Part shown: piece by piece, positions 23,862 through 43,206 of the stretch
Layout of the letters: each line of letters starts with the position of its first letter
How positions within the stretch are numbered: position 1 is the stretch's first letter
From: Deltaproteobacteria bacterium
GTDB lineage: Bacteria > Myxococcota_A > Polyangia > HGW-17 > JAJRWW01
Direction of reading: 5' to 3'
Assembly: GCA_029938605.1 (NCBI GenBank)
Contig: JAOZUO010000027.1
Coordinates: 1 to 59,829, forward strand
Length of the DNA: 59,829 bases
Translations under genes and position numbers: made by a program
Notes under the pieces: generated by a model
Seen by the model: only the letters and a program-made list of their open reading frames with translations
What the model was told of the DNA's origin: nothing
The model's database searches: none

Positions 23862-25337
23862 TCAGGCCATGGGCACGCGGATCGTAAACCGTGATCCTCC
23901 TTCGGGGGCACTCTCCACGTCGATGCTGCCGCCATGCTCGAGTACGATCTTCTTCACGATGGCCAGGCCCAGGCCCGTGCCCGAGCCCTTGGTGGTGAAG
24001 TAGGGATCGAAGACCCGATCCCGTAGGTCGTCCGGAACGCCGGGGCCGTTGTCGGTGAGGGTAATAAGCGCCACACCGGAGTGCACCAGGCGCCGCGCCT
24101 GAATCGATACTCGGGGACGATCTCCCGCCTCCTGGGTGGCTTGGTAGGCGTTCTCCACAAGGTTGAGGAGCACCCGCCTAAAGAGCAGACGGTCGACCTT
24201 GATGTCAAACTCCGGCACCGGCGGCGTCCAGTCCAACTCGCCCACATCTTCCAGCTCTCCCAGAGAGCGGCGGAGGTCGTCGACCACCAGGGATATCTGG
24301 GTGGGCTCAGGCTGTACCTGGGGCAGCTTGGCAAAGGCGGAGAATGCCTCCACCAGTCGCCGCAAACCGTCCACTTCCTCGTGCACGATCTCCGCCGCCT
24401 CGTCGAGCAGCTCGCGGTACCGTGGATCGTCTCCGTCGTACTTTCCCTGGACCTGCTGTATGGCCAGGAGGATGGGGGTCAGCGGGTTCTTGATCTCGTG
24501 AGCCAAGCGGCGAGCGACCTCCTGCCAGGCGCTGATCTTCTGGAGATAGGCGATCTGAGCGCGGTTCCGCCGCAGCTCGGCGACCATCTCGTTGAAGGCG
24601 GCGTTGAGTTGGCCAATTTCGTCACGGGCGCGGGTCGGAACGGCCACGTCGAGATCACCGGCGGCGACACTCTTGGTGGCCCCCGAAAGGCGACTGAGAC
24701 GTTTGGAGAAACGCCGCGCAAACACCAACCCGACGACGGTGACGATGAGCATGGCGCCGCCAAAGAAGCGGAGAAACGACCAAACGGAGTAGCGCTGCAG
24801 CTTCTGATCAGCCTTCTTCACGTGGGGGGATTCCACATCGAGCTTTCGGACCAGATGCTGGAACCGCTCGGTGGCCTGGCGTTGAATCGGGAACTCCACC
24901 ACGAGAGTCCAACCCGTGGCACCGATGGGCTTGTACAACCGAAAGCGGCGCCCCTGATCCCCTTCGGAGCCCTGGACTGCCACCATCCGCTCCGAAGGAT
25001 CCCGTACGGCGAGCCGCTCAAGGTCCTCGTTGCGACTCATGGCCTGGGCGAGGGCCTGTCGCATCTCCTCGGGGTCCCGGTTCCACACGGCGTGCGTCAA
25101 CAGGGGCAACTCGGCCACCGAATCGGCGATGATGTCGTATCTCTTTTTCTGGGTGCGAAACAGCTCTCGATACACCGGAGGGACCGTCCGCAGCTCCGTC
25201 TCCAGCTCGCGAATGTACCCCCGCAAGGTAGCGGTGGAGACCTGCACGGTGGAGTCGACCAAATACAGCGAGAAGAAGAAAAAGCTCGCCGAGATCAGCA
25301 GCAACAAGAGCACCAGTTTGACGCCGAATCGCCCCAT
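23862..25337 (-). CDS. NtrY-like membrane sensor histidine kinase
   Basis: 491 aa. Membrane segment at residues about 7-27, an extracytoplasmic domain to about 194, second membrane segment about 195-217, HAMP linker about 208-260. The H-box is RLAHEIKNPLTP with the phosphorylated His280, and the ATP-binding domain has the N-box NLVENAYQA, DNGPGVPD, FDPYFTTKGSGTGLGL. The HEIKNPLTP form and the layout resemble NtrY-type kinases. The usual partner, an NtrX-type sigma-54 activator, is not adjacent. It starts 4 nt after the DUF4390-like gene, so it is the last gene of the operon running from 27616. Confidence 0.92.
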   Translation of the reverse strand: MGRFGVKLVLLLLLISASFFFFSLYLVDSTVQVSTATLRGYIRELETELRTVPPVYRELFRTQKKRYDIIADSVAELPLLTHAVWNRDPEEMRQALAQAMSRNEDLERLAVRDPSERMVAVQGSEGDQGRRFRLYKPIGATGWTLVVEFPIQRQATERFQHLVRKLDVESPHVKKADQKLQRYSVWSFLRFFGGAMLIVTVVGLVFARRFSKRLSRLSGATKSVAAGDLDVAVPTRARDEIGQLNAAFNEMVAELRRNRAQIAYLQKISAWQEVARRLAHEIKNPLTPILLAIQQVQGKYDGDDPRYRELLDEAAEIVHEEVDGLRRLVEAFSAFAKLPQVQPEPTQISLVVDDLRRSLGELEDVGELDWTPPVPEFDIKVDRLLFRRVLLNLVENAYQATQEAGDRPRVSIQARRLVHSGVALITLTDNGPGVPDDLRDRVFDPYFTTKGSGTGLGLAIVKKIVLEHGGSIDVESAPEGGSRFTIRVPMA

Positions 25338-25341
25338 AGAT

Positions 25342-26049
25342 CTATGGCCCCACGTTCCACGTAGATTGTGTGCAGTACTTGACCCGCTTGAGGGCCCGGC
25401 TGATCCGGCTGTGTACTCGGATCACCACCGCGGGTGCGATGGGAGAGCCCCCACGGATAATGCGCGACTTTCCCTGGTTCATGATCCACCGACGGATGCG
25501 GGCGGCCAGAGACTTGGGCATGGGCGCGAAGAGAATGCGGATCTCCACGTAGAACTTCATCTTCACCGGGAACCGCTTCATGGCCCCCACCAGCAGGGTC
25601 ACATTCGCAATGCGCCTCAGCGCCTTCCGGAGGCTATTTTCGCGGTAGAAGTGCGCACCCCAGGAGTCGTGCACAGAAATGCGATAGGTGCCTGCCCATA
25701 CGTCGTAGGAGACCCGGCAGTCCCGGATGATGGTCTTGATGCGCCGGTTCCCCTGCTTGCGAAAAACCGTAGCCTCCAGGTAGATGTGCCGTGAAATGCC
25801 CGACTTGAGCTTCTTCTTCAACCGCTTATCAAAGAACTTACGAAACTTGAAGGACAGCAGGATGTTCTTCTTCCGGGGGTCCTCGAAAAAGCGAACCACC
25901 TTCCAGCGACCATGGTGACACCTACGCGCAAAAGCGGGTTCCACCGATGCCGCCAGGCCCATGAGCACCAATAGCGCGACCAGCAGCACCCGGGGGGTGC
26001 GGCGACCACGGCTACGTGGGCCTTTACCTTGGTATCCAGCCCAGCGCAT
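25342..26049 (-). CDS. Secreted DUF4390-like protein
   Basis: 235 aa. The ATG at 26049 overlaps the end of the barrel gene by 26 nt and opens a basic N-region plus hydrophobic signal segment (VLLVALLVLMGLAASV, cleavage after AFA). The mature part is strongly basic: LLSFKFRKFFDKRLKKKLK, a beta strand region with VSYDVWAGTYRISV, then an EIRILFAPMPKSLAARI block. The order of elements and its place directly before an NtrY-type kinase match DUF4390 proteins known from other proteobacteria, whose function is unknown. A longer in-frame opening back to 26454 lies wholly inside the upstream gene and is rejected. The ribosome-binding site is weak, so translation is probably coupled. Confidence 0.62.
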   Translation of the reverse strand: MRWAGYQGKGPRSRGRRTPRVLLVALLVLMGLAASVEPAFARRCHHGRWKVVRFFEDPRKKNILLSFKFRKFFDKRLKKKLKSGISRHIYLEATVFRKQGNRRIKTIIRDCRVSYDVWAGTYRISVHDSWGAHFYRENSLRKALRRIANVTLLVGAMKRFPVKMKFYVEIRILFAPMPKSLAARIRRWIMNQGKSRIIRGGSPIAPAVVIRVHSRISRALKRVKYCTQSTWNVGP

Positions 26050-27616
26050 TGCCAAAAGAGAGGATGAAGACCCCGACGTAGGTATCCAGCCGGAAGCCAA
26101 CATCGAAGACCATATCAATGGGGGTGGCCTGCCGCAGCCCTTCGTCTCGGACGCGGAAGTCGTCCTCGGAGAGCATCGTGAGAAGCCCCACCGAGACGTA
26201 GAAGTTGGAGTTGTACACGAGTCGACCGCCCCGCGACAGCGGGATGTCGTAGCGTATGGCCATCCGTCCGGCGATGGTCTCATAGCGCTTGTCCACGATG
26301 GAGTTTGAAAAGAGGTTCCGACTCGGGCGGGTGGCAAAGTTGAGCCCCAGGGCCCTCCGGGGCACCTGCTCGTTGAGGTCACCGATGAAGAACTTGTTGT
26401 AAAGAGGGGTCTTGCCAATGATGACCCCTGCGTAAAGCTGCAGTGAGACGACATGGTGGTACCACGGCATCAGCCAGTACTTCTGAAATGACGCCACCAC
26501 CTTGGCGAACTGATAGCTCGATCCGATGTAGGTAGTGGCCAGCTCGGCGGCGATCTCCAGACGCATGCCGCTTGTGGGCATCACGGGGTCATTTCGGGTG
26601 TCCCGGACGAAGGTGGCGGCTACCGAGGACAGGAAGCTGTTGCCGTCAATCAGATCGAACGAGAGCCGCTCGGGGCGCCCGTCCGGGAAGAACCGCACGG
26701 CCCCCTGGGGAAGACTCGCGGTGATCCACTCGAACCGGAAGTCCAAATAGACCATGTTCTGGGAACCCAGGGCGCTAAACAAACCCAGGATGCCGCCCAG
26801 GCGGCTATAGCGCACCGCCGAGAAGTTCTCCACGTCCGAGCCGTTGGGGTTCTCGCCCTTGATGCGAAACAGATCGGACGCCTCTGCGTGCAGGAGCATC
26901 AGGGACATGCCCACCCGCCGGGCGAAGAGCCGTGGGTAGGAGAAGCGGAGCTGCTCCGCATGCTGAAGCCGTGCACCAGCGGCGACGTCCTTGGCCGCCG
27001 CCCCTACGACGAACGCGGCCGACAGATGCAATCCACGACCCAGGAAATTGTTCTCGGCCAGATCCAGCCCTCCCCAAAACGGCGTCGCGTTCGAGTATCC
27101 CAGGTGTAGCGCCTGCACGACGATGGTGCCGCGTTCACGCACCCAGATATTCAGGATCACGCGCCCGGGCTTCGACCCCTTGGACAGGGAGAAGGAGACG
27201 TCACGGAACAGGCCGCAGGCGAGTAACTTCAACCTCGCCTTGGCGATGCGCGGATCGGAGGCGGTGATAACGTCTCCCTTGCGGATCTCCAGCTTGTTCC
27301 GGATCACGCTGGGGTGGGTGGACCGGCGGCCTTGGATGCGGATGCGCTCCACCGTGTACCGGGGCGCATCGTCGGAGACGAACGCTCCCGGATGGGGCGA
27401 CAGCGCCGGACGCCCGGGTCGCGCATTCCCAGGACGCTCCACCGGTGCGGCCCGGGGACGCTCCACCGGTGCGGCCCGGGGACGCTCCACCGGTGCGGCC
27501 CGGGGACGCTCCACCGGTGCGGCCCGGGGTGCCGCGACCGCCTCGGTCCAAACCAGGCAACCAAGCACCACCATGGAGCAAGCGCCAGAGCGCCAAATGT
27601 GCGAAAGCCGCGGCAT
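26024..27616 (-). CDS. BamA/TamA-family outer-membrane barrel with short POTRA region
   Basis: 530 aa. Start at 27616 fits because GAGGAGG lies 6 nt upstream and a signal peptide follows (cleavage near AVAA). Residues about 28-65 are four nearly identical RPRAAPVE units encoded by a 24-bp tandem repeat. One POTRA domain follows (VERIRIQGRRSTHPSVIRNK to VILNIWVRERGTI, about 80-175), then a long beta-rich region consistent with a 16-strand Omp85 barrel (LGYSNATPFWGGLDLAENNF opens it). With a single clear POTRA it is smaller than BamA, which has five, and is more likely a TamA-like or specialised Omp85 protein than the essential BamA. First gene of an operon with the DUF4390-like protein and sensor kinase. 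Confidence 0.82.
   Translation of the reverse strand: MPRLSHIWRSGACSMVVLGCLVWTEAVAAPRAAPVERPRAAPVERPRAAPVERPRAAPVERPGNARPGRPALSPHPGAFVSDDAPRYTVERIRIQGRRSTHPSVIRNKLEIRKGDVITASDPRIAKARLKLLACGLFRDVSFSLSKGSKPGRVILNIWVRERGTIVVQALHLGYSNATPFWGGLDLAENNFLGRGLHLSAAFVVGAAAKDVAAGARLQHAEQLRFSYPRLFARRVGMSLMLLHAEASDLFRIKGENPNGSDVENFSAVRYSRLGGILGLFSALGSQNMVYLDFRFEWITASLPQGAVRFFPDGRPERLSFDLIDGNSFLSSVAATFVRDTRNDPVMPTSGMRLEIAAELATTYIGSSYQFAKVVASFQKYWLMPWYHHVVSLQLYAGVIIGKTPLYNKFFIGDLNEQVPRRALGLNFATRPSRNLFSNSIVDKRYETIAGRMAIRYDIPLSRGGRLVYNSNFYVSVGLLTMLSEDDFRVRDEGLRQATPIDMVFDVGFRLDTYVGVFILSFGNALGWIPR
27432..27527. repeat. Four perfect 24-bp tandem repeats
   Basis: Exact copies start at 27432, 27456, 27480 and 27504, in frame with the barrel gene, and encode the RPRAAPVE units just after its signal peptide. 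An in-frame minisatellite can change copy number without breaking the gene. Confidence 0.95.
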
Positions 27617-27634
27617 AGCCTCCTCGGCATGAGA

Positions 27635-27643
27635 TGATATAAT
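27635..27643 (+). promoter_or_regulatory. Extended -10 promoter for lipoprotein/receiver operon
   Basis: TGATATAAT: a perfect TATAAT at 27638-27643 preceded by TG at the extended -10 position, with no good -35. It would start transcripts near 27650, just before AAGGAG and the ATG at 27670. The minus strand of the same AT-rich patch (TATTAT) may serve the divergent barrel operon. Confidence 0.5.
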
Positions 27644-27669
27644 ACCCACCGATACTAAAGGAGTTCACC

Positions 27670-28155
27670 ATGCCGGGGCAATCCTTCCAAACATTTCTCG
27701 GTGAAACTGCGAGACGACGGATCTCCTTCGGGATCCTGCTGACCACGCTGCTTTCCGCGGGCTGTACGGATTTGCGGGACTATACCGGCACCTGGCGAGG
27801 CAATATAGTACGCAGCTCATACCTGCGACATGGATTCGACTCCGAGACCAGCGCGGTACTCACGGTCGTGAGTATCGATCGATCGACTTTGACCGGCCAT
27901 CTCCAATTGACCCCGAGCCAAGACTCCACCTCCGGGTTCGACGCGACACTCATTCCGGTGATGGAGGCGGAGAACGACGCCCTGGGAGACATGAGCTTCG
28001 ACGGAGATCCCCTCGCGACGTACATCTTTTTCGTGTCTCCGGTAGACACCAACGAAGCCAGCGCCCTGGTAATTCTGTCGGCTCACTCGAGGGACCGCAT
28101 GGAGATGCGCATCCTACGCCACGATCTCTACGGCGTCTTCAACCTAAGCAAATGA
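27670..28155 (+). CDS. Small lipoprotein of unknown function
   Basis: 161 aa. AAGGAG precedes the ATG. Lipoprotein signal with lipobox LSAGC (Cys32) after an Arg-rich N-region. The mature part begins DLRDYTGTWRG, reminiscent of the opening strand of lipocalin-like or other small beta-barrels, and continues with alternating strands (AVLTVVSIDRSTLTGHLQLT). No family recognised. Its last codon overlaps the start of the receiver-domain gene by ATGA, so the two are translationally coupled, which suggests the lipoprotein belongs to the same signalling unit. Confidence 0.72.
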   Translation: MPGQSFQTFLGETARRRISFGILLTTLLSAGCTDLRDYTGTWRGNIVRSSYLRHGFDSETSAVLTVVSIDRSTLTGHLQLTPSQDSTSGFDATLIPVMEAENDALGDMSFDGDPLATYIFFVSPVDTNEASALVILSAHSRDRMEMRILRHDLYGVFNLSK

Positions 28156-28541
28156 CCCTCTCATCAGACGACAAACTCTCCTTGCCCACGGTCGTCTACA
28201 TCGAAGATGACGCCCTATGTGCCGAGCTCGTGTCCGACGGACTGGCAGAGGTCTGCAGGATCCTGCGAGCCGCGGACGGACTGGCAGGACTGGATCTCGT
28301 GGAAAAGGTTCTCCCCGCGCTGGTGCTGGTGGACCTCCATCTGCCCGCCCTGTCAGGCTTTGACGTGATTGAGAGGCTGCGCACCAACTCGCAAACCTCC
28401 GACATTCCGGTGCTGGCCATCAGTGCCCGGATCATGGCTGGTGAGGAGGCCCGAGTGCTGGCAATGGGTTGCCGAGACTTCGTGGCCAAGCCCTTCCGAC
28501 TGGCCACCTTACGTCAGAAGGTAACTACTGCCCTGAGCTGA
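28152..28541 (+). CDS. Single-domain response regulator (CheY-like receiver)
   Basis: 129 aa, receiver domain only. The acidic pocket is E18-D19-D20, the phospho-acceptor is Asp61 in VLVDLHLPALSG, the switch Ser91 lies in AISA and the invariant Lys113 in VAKPF. There is no output domain, so it must act by protein-protein contact or as a phosphate relay. The start overlaps the lipoprotein gene (ATGA). An orphan sensor kinase is encoded about 3 kb away on the other strand, so pairing is possible but unproven. It converges on the CoA-transferase-family gene with 5 nt between the stops. Confidence 0.93.
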   Translation: MTLSSDDKLSLPTVVYIEDDALCAELVSDGLAEVCRILRAADGLAGLDLVEKVLPALVLVDLHLPALSGFDVIERLRTNSQTSDIPVLAISARIMAGEEARVLAMGCRDFVAKPFRLATLRQKVTTALS

Positions 28542-28546
28542 CCAAC

Positions 28547-29749
28547 CTATTGCTGGTCGGGATCTGGAGGTTCGGCGAGGACACAGGACGCCACAAGGGC
28601 CTCGATCTGTGGGTCCTCATAGCCCGCCTCCCGAAGCACCTCTCGGGAGTGCTCGCCGAGCTGCGGCGCCACACGCTCTGGCCCCGACCGTGTGCAGGGT
28701 GTGTGCACCGGACCATCGGCAGACAAGCCCCAGCCCGTTTCACCGGTTCGCAGCACCCCACGGGCCTGGTGCTGGGGGTGTGAGGCGAGCTCGTCAGGAG
28801 CCAGGGCCGGCTCGCAACACACGTCGTGGCTACCGAGCACCTCCATCCAGACATCCCGATTTCGGGTCGCCAGGGTCTTTGCGATCTGCGCTCGCAGCTC
28901 CCGCTGGCGCTCGGGCCCGGCCAACATGTCATCCGCCCGGGCCTCAAACCCGACCAGGGGACCAAGCCCGGCCGAGAACTTGGGTTCCAGGGCGCCCACC
29001 GAGATCAGGTTCGCGTCGGCCGTTTTATACACGCTGTAGGTCGCTAGACCACCGGTTAAAAGCGCCTCTCCCGGTCCAGGCCGGCCCTTGCCCGCCGCGA
29101 GGAGATCCGCCAGCTCAGCGCCGATGAGCGCCAGGACCCCCTCGGTCATGGAGATGTCCAGGTGCAGGGGTCCACCCTGCCGCCGTTGTTGCTCGAGCCC
29201 GGCCAGGATAGCCACTACCCCAAAGAGCCCACCACCCACCAGATCAGCGATCTGTACCGGTAGGGGCCGGGGAAGCCCCTCCCCTGCCATCTCGGCCAGG
29301 AGCCCAGACAGTGCGAGGTAGTTCAGGTCATGGCCGGCCCTCGCCGCGAGGGGACCGGTCTGCCCGTAGCCACTGATGGAGCACAGAATCGTGTCGGGGT
29401 TGACCTCGCAAAGGGCGGAAAAACCTATGCCGAGCCGATCCACAACCCCGGGTCGGAACCCCTCAACTACCACGTCGGCATCTCGCGCCAAACGCAGTAG
29501 CACTTCTCGTCCGGCCACGCACCCCAGGTCGAGGGCCACCGAACGCTTTCCGCGGTTTACAGCCCTGAAGCGAGCGCCAACGCCATCGAGCAGGGGCGGC
29601 AGCATCCGCAGATAATCGCCTGCTCCGGGCTGCTCGATCTTCACGACGTCCGCACCGAGATCGGCGAGGATCAACGTTCCAAAGGGCCCGGGGAGCAGCC
29701 GGGTCAAATCCAGCACCCGGAGTCCTTGCAGCGCCTGAGTCAGTGGCAT
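28547..29749 (-). CDS. Family III CoA-transferase / alpha-methylacyl-CoA racemase-like
   Basis: 400 aa, usual length for the CaiB/BaiF family. The start at 29749 is preceded by GGAGGGGG; a longer frame from 29785 is less likely. Family blocks are clear: LRVLDLTRLLPGPFGTLILADLGADVVKIE, an NRGKRSVALDL block, VVEGFRPGVVDRLGIG, SGYGQTGP and AGHDLNYLALSG, which holds the catalytic Asp region. The GHDLNYLALSG form is closer to alpha-methylacyl-CoA racemase than to carnitine CoA-transferases. It would act in the cytoplasm on branched-chain acyl-CoA. The SCP2 gene lies 41 nt upstream on the same strand, a lipid-metabolism pairing. Confidence 0.9.
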   Translation of the reverse strand: MPLTQALQGLRVLDLTRLLPGPFGTLILADLGADVVKIEQPGAGDYLRMLPPLLDGVGARFRAVNRGKRSVALDLGCVAGREVLLRLARDADVVVEGFRPGVVDRLGIGFSALCEVNPDTILCSISGYGQTGPLAARAGHDLNYLALSGLLAEMAGEGLPRPLPVQIADLVGGGLFGVVAILAGLEQQRRQGGPLHLDISMTEGVLALIGAELADLLAAGKGRPGPGEALLTGGLATYSVYKTADANLISVGALEPKFSAGLGPLVGFEARADDMLAGPERQRELRAQIAKTLATRNRDVWMEVLGSHDVCCEPALAPDELASHPQHQARGVLRTGETGWGLSADGPVHTPCTRSGPERVAPQLGEHSREVLREAGYEDPQIEALVASCVLAEPPDPDQQ

Positions 29750-29790
29750 ATTTTCCCCCTCCGCCAGACCACCAGCAATGATCACCGACC

Positions 29791-30123
29791 CTACTTCAGA
29801 AGGCTGAACACCTTCTGCAGCTTCATGGCGGCCATGGGGTTGTCGATGGTCATCTTTTTCTGACTCATGAACTGCATGGCGAGCATGAGGTTACCGATGA
29901 GGGCCTGGAAGTTCTCCAGACTGATCTCGATGGTGCAGGTGGCATCGCCGTCACCCTCGGTACAAGTGGGCGGCTCGGACTTGGCGTCCAGGCACCAGGT
30001 GCCACCGTCATCCCCGGTGATCACGAACTTGAAGATCTCGTTGATCCCCTTGAACTTATCCGGGTGCTCCGTAAGTGCGGTGGGGAGCTTTTCGTTGAAC
30101 ATTTCGGCTGCGGTCATGGCCAT
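29791..30123 (-). CDS. SCP2 sterol-carrier domain protein
   Basis: 110 aa, a stand-alone SCP2 domain: FKFVITGDDGGTWCLDAKSEPP, then CTIEISLENFQALIGNLMLAMQFMSQKKMTIDNPMAAMKL, which is the lipid-tunnel helix and C-terminal segment of the family. It binds lipids or acyl-CoA in the cytoplasm. AGGAAG precedes the ATG. It lies between the GlmU-like gene (71 nt upstream) and the racemase-like gene (41 nt downstream), all on the minus strand, so it may share the long transcript from giant TPR gene 2. An inverted repeat (30145-30158) in its leader could make this boundary regulated. Confidence 0.9.
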   Translation of the reverse strand: MAMTAAEMFNEKLPTALTEHPDKFKGINEIFKFVITGDDGGTWCLDAKSEPPTCTEGDGDATCTIEISLENFQALIGNLMLAMQFMSQKKMTIDNPMAAMKLQKVFSLLK

Positions 30124-30144
30124 GGTCTGGTCTTCCTTTCAATT

Positions 30145-30158
30145 GCCCTGTTCAGGGC
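30145..30158. repeat. Perfect 14-nt inverted repeat in the SCP2 leader
   Basis: GCCCTG-TT-CAGGGC, about 20 nt upstream of the SCP2 start codon and next to its ribosome-binding site. It can form a 5-bp hairpin with a 4-nt loop or serve as an operator. Confidence 0.4.
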
Positions 30159-30194
30159 TCCGGTGCGTACGGCCCGGGCGGCCACCACATCGGG

Positions 30195-31232
30195 TTATTG
30201 GGAATAATCTGTACTCTGCGCGTCCACCGCCCGATGGGTGTGAGGTGCCACCTGGTCACCAGACTCCAGGCGCACTCCTTCCAATACGCAGTAGGGTTTT
30301 ACATGCACTCCATCGGCGAGGTGACAGTCACGCAAAACCACGCCCGTCTCCAGCCGACAGCGGTCGCCGATACGGGTCCGACCTGTAATCTCCACGCCGG
30401 CGGCAACCCGACAGTCGGTGCCGAACCGCACCGACGAGTGGACCACCACGCGCTCGGGGTCCTCCAAGAAAACCCCGCGGGCCATGAGCTTTGTCGACAC
30501 CCGTCGCCGTAGCACCTGGGCCACCGACGCGAGGTCTGCCCAGGTGTTCACCCCAGCAACCTCCAGGGGATCGCACTGCATCGCCACGGCGGAGTCATGG
30601 TCGCCGGCGGCGGCCACAAGATCGGTCAGGTACACCTCTCCGGTGGCGTTATCCGCACCCAAGCGACGGATCTCACGGCGCAAAAAACCCAGCTCCACGC
30701 AGTAGATTCCTGCGTTCACCTCGTCCACTTCGCGCTCCGGCCCGCTGGCGTCCAAGTACTCCACCACACGCCGCACCTGACGCCCCTCGCGTATCACCCG
30801 CCCATAGTGCGCGGGATCTTTGGGCCGCATGGTGAGCACGGCCATCTGGGCGTTACGCCGCTCCCGGAGCCGACGCAAACGCCCCAGGGTGCGAGCGGTG
30901 AGCAACGGCACATCTCCCGAGAGGATGAGCACCGATCCCTTGCGACCGCGCACCTTTGGGAGCGCCGCCGCCACAGCATCTCCAGTACCACGCTGCTGGC
31001 GTTGCAGGGCGAAACGAAGAGACTTGCCTTTGAACTGCCCCCTCAGCGCCCTCTGCACCGCCTCCTTTTGGTGACCCACCACCACCACCACCTCGCTCCC
31101 CTTCAGGCGCAAGGCCATTCGGACGGGATGTGCCACCAGCGGGAGCCCATCGAGGGGGAGAAGCATCTTCGAAAGAGAAGCGCGAAGCCGGGTGCCCCGG
31201 CCTGCGGCCATCACAATGCAGGATGTTGCCAT
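30195..31232 (-). CDS. GlmU-like sugar-1-phosphate nucleotidyltransferase
   Basis: 345 aa. The N-terminus MAAGRGTRLRASLSKMLLPL is the nucleotide-binding signature of NTP-transferases. The uridylyltransferase blocks of GlmU follow: QQRGTGDAVAAALP, SGDVPLL (metal-binding Asp), NAGIYCV and DNATGEVYLTDLV. A short left-handed beta-helix of hexapeptide repeats ends the protein (FGTDCRVAAGVEITGRTRIG onward). It is about 110 residues shorter than full GlmU, lacking the C-terminal acetyltransferase part. It therefore probably makes a UDP- or NDP-sugar without acetylating it, or depends on a second enzyme. It starts 21 nt after giant TPR gene 2 and shows no ribosome-binding site, so coupled translation is likely. 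Confidence 0.83.
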   Translation of the reverse strand: MATSCIVMAAGRGTRLRASLSKMLLPLDGLPLVAHPVRMALRLKGSEVVVVVGHQKEAVQRALRGQFKGKSLRFALQRQQRGTGDAVAAALPKVRGRKGSVLILSGDVPLLTARTLGRLRRLRERRNAQMAVLTMRPKDPAHYGRVIREGRQVRRVVEYLDASGPEREVDEVNAGIYCVELGFLRREIRRLGADNATGEVYLTDLVAAAGDHDSAVAMQCDPLEVAGVNTWADLASVAQVLRRRVSTKLMARGVFLEDPERVVVHSSVRFGTDCRVAAGVEITGRTRIGDRCRLETGVVLRDCHLADGVHVKPYCVLEGVRLESGDQVAPHTHRAVDAQSTDYSQ

Positions 31233-31253
31233 TGGCGGAAAGGGTGGCGAGCG

Positions 31254-42941
<11,688 letters not shown>

Positions 42942-43206
42942 CTGTCAAGATCCTTCAAGAGTTTTGGTGGAAACAGTCCGGAAATCCGGAAGGTATTTTT
43001 ACCACAATTCCCTGGGGCGGATCAAACGAAAAACCGTGCTGTTTTTGTGTGGTTCTGTGCGGTTAGGCCGGAAAAACCCGAACTGGTGGGAGATCCGCAC
43101 GGAGGACTGGCTCATCCGGCTATAACCGGCTCAGATCAGGTGTTGGACACAGGAAGCAAGAAGGAGTGGCACCAGCGGTGCCGGGGAGGAGGGAGACAGG
43201 ATTGGA
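42942..43206. other. Intergenic region between the FHA/AgmX gene and giant TPR gene 2
   Basis: 265 bp containing the hairpin at 43168-43182 and a TCCGGA-AA-TCCGGA symmetric element at about 42977-42990. A plus-strand reading frame crosses it but has no ribosome-binding site or recognisable protein. The leader of giant TPR gene 2 lies here; I see no convincing promoter. Confidence 0.4.
43168..43182 (-). terminator. Hairpin after the FHA/AgmX gene
   Basis: GGCACC-AGC-GGTGCC, perfect 6-bp stem, 25 nt past the stop at 43207, followed on the minus strand by a pyrimidine-rich but not T-only tail. Could be a partial terminator that lowers expression of giant TPR gene 2. Confidence 0.35.

Noticed and set aside
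26050-26454. N-terminal extension of the DUF4390-like gene
   Set aside because: It lies entirely within the barrel gene in another frame; a signal peptide begins at the ATG at 26049.
27432-27527. 24-bp direct repeats as a CRISPR array
   Set aside because: Copies abut with no spacers and are in frame with the barrel gene.
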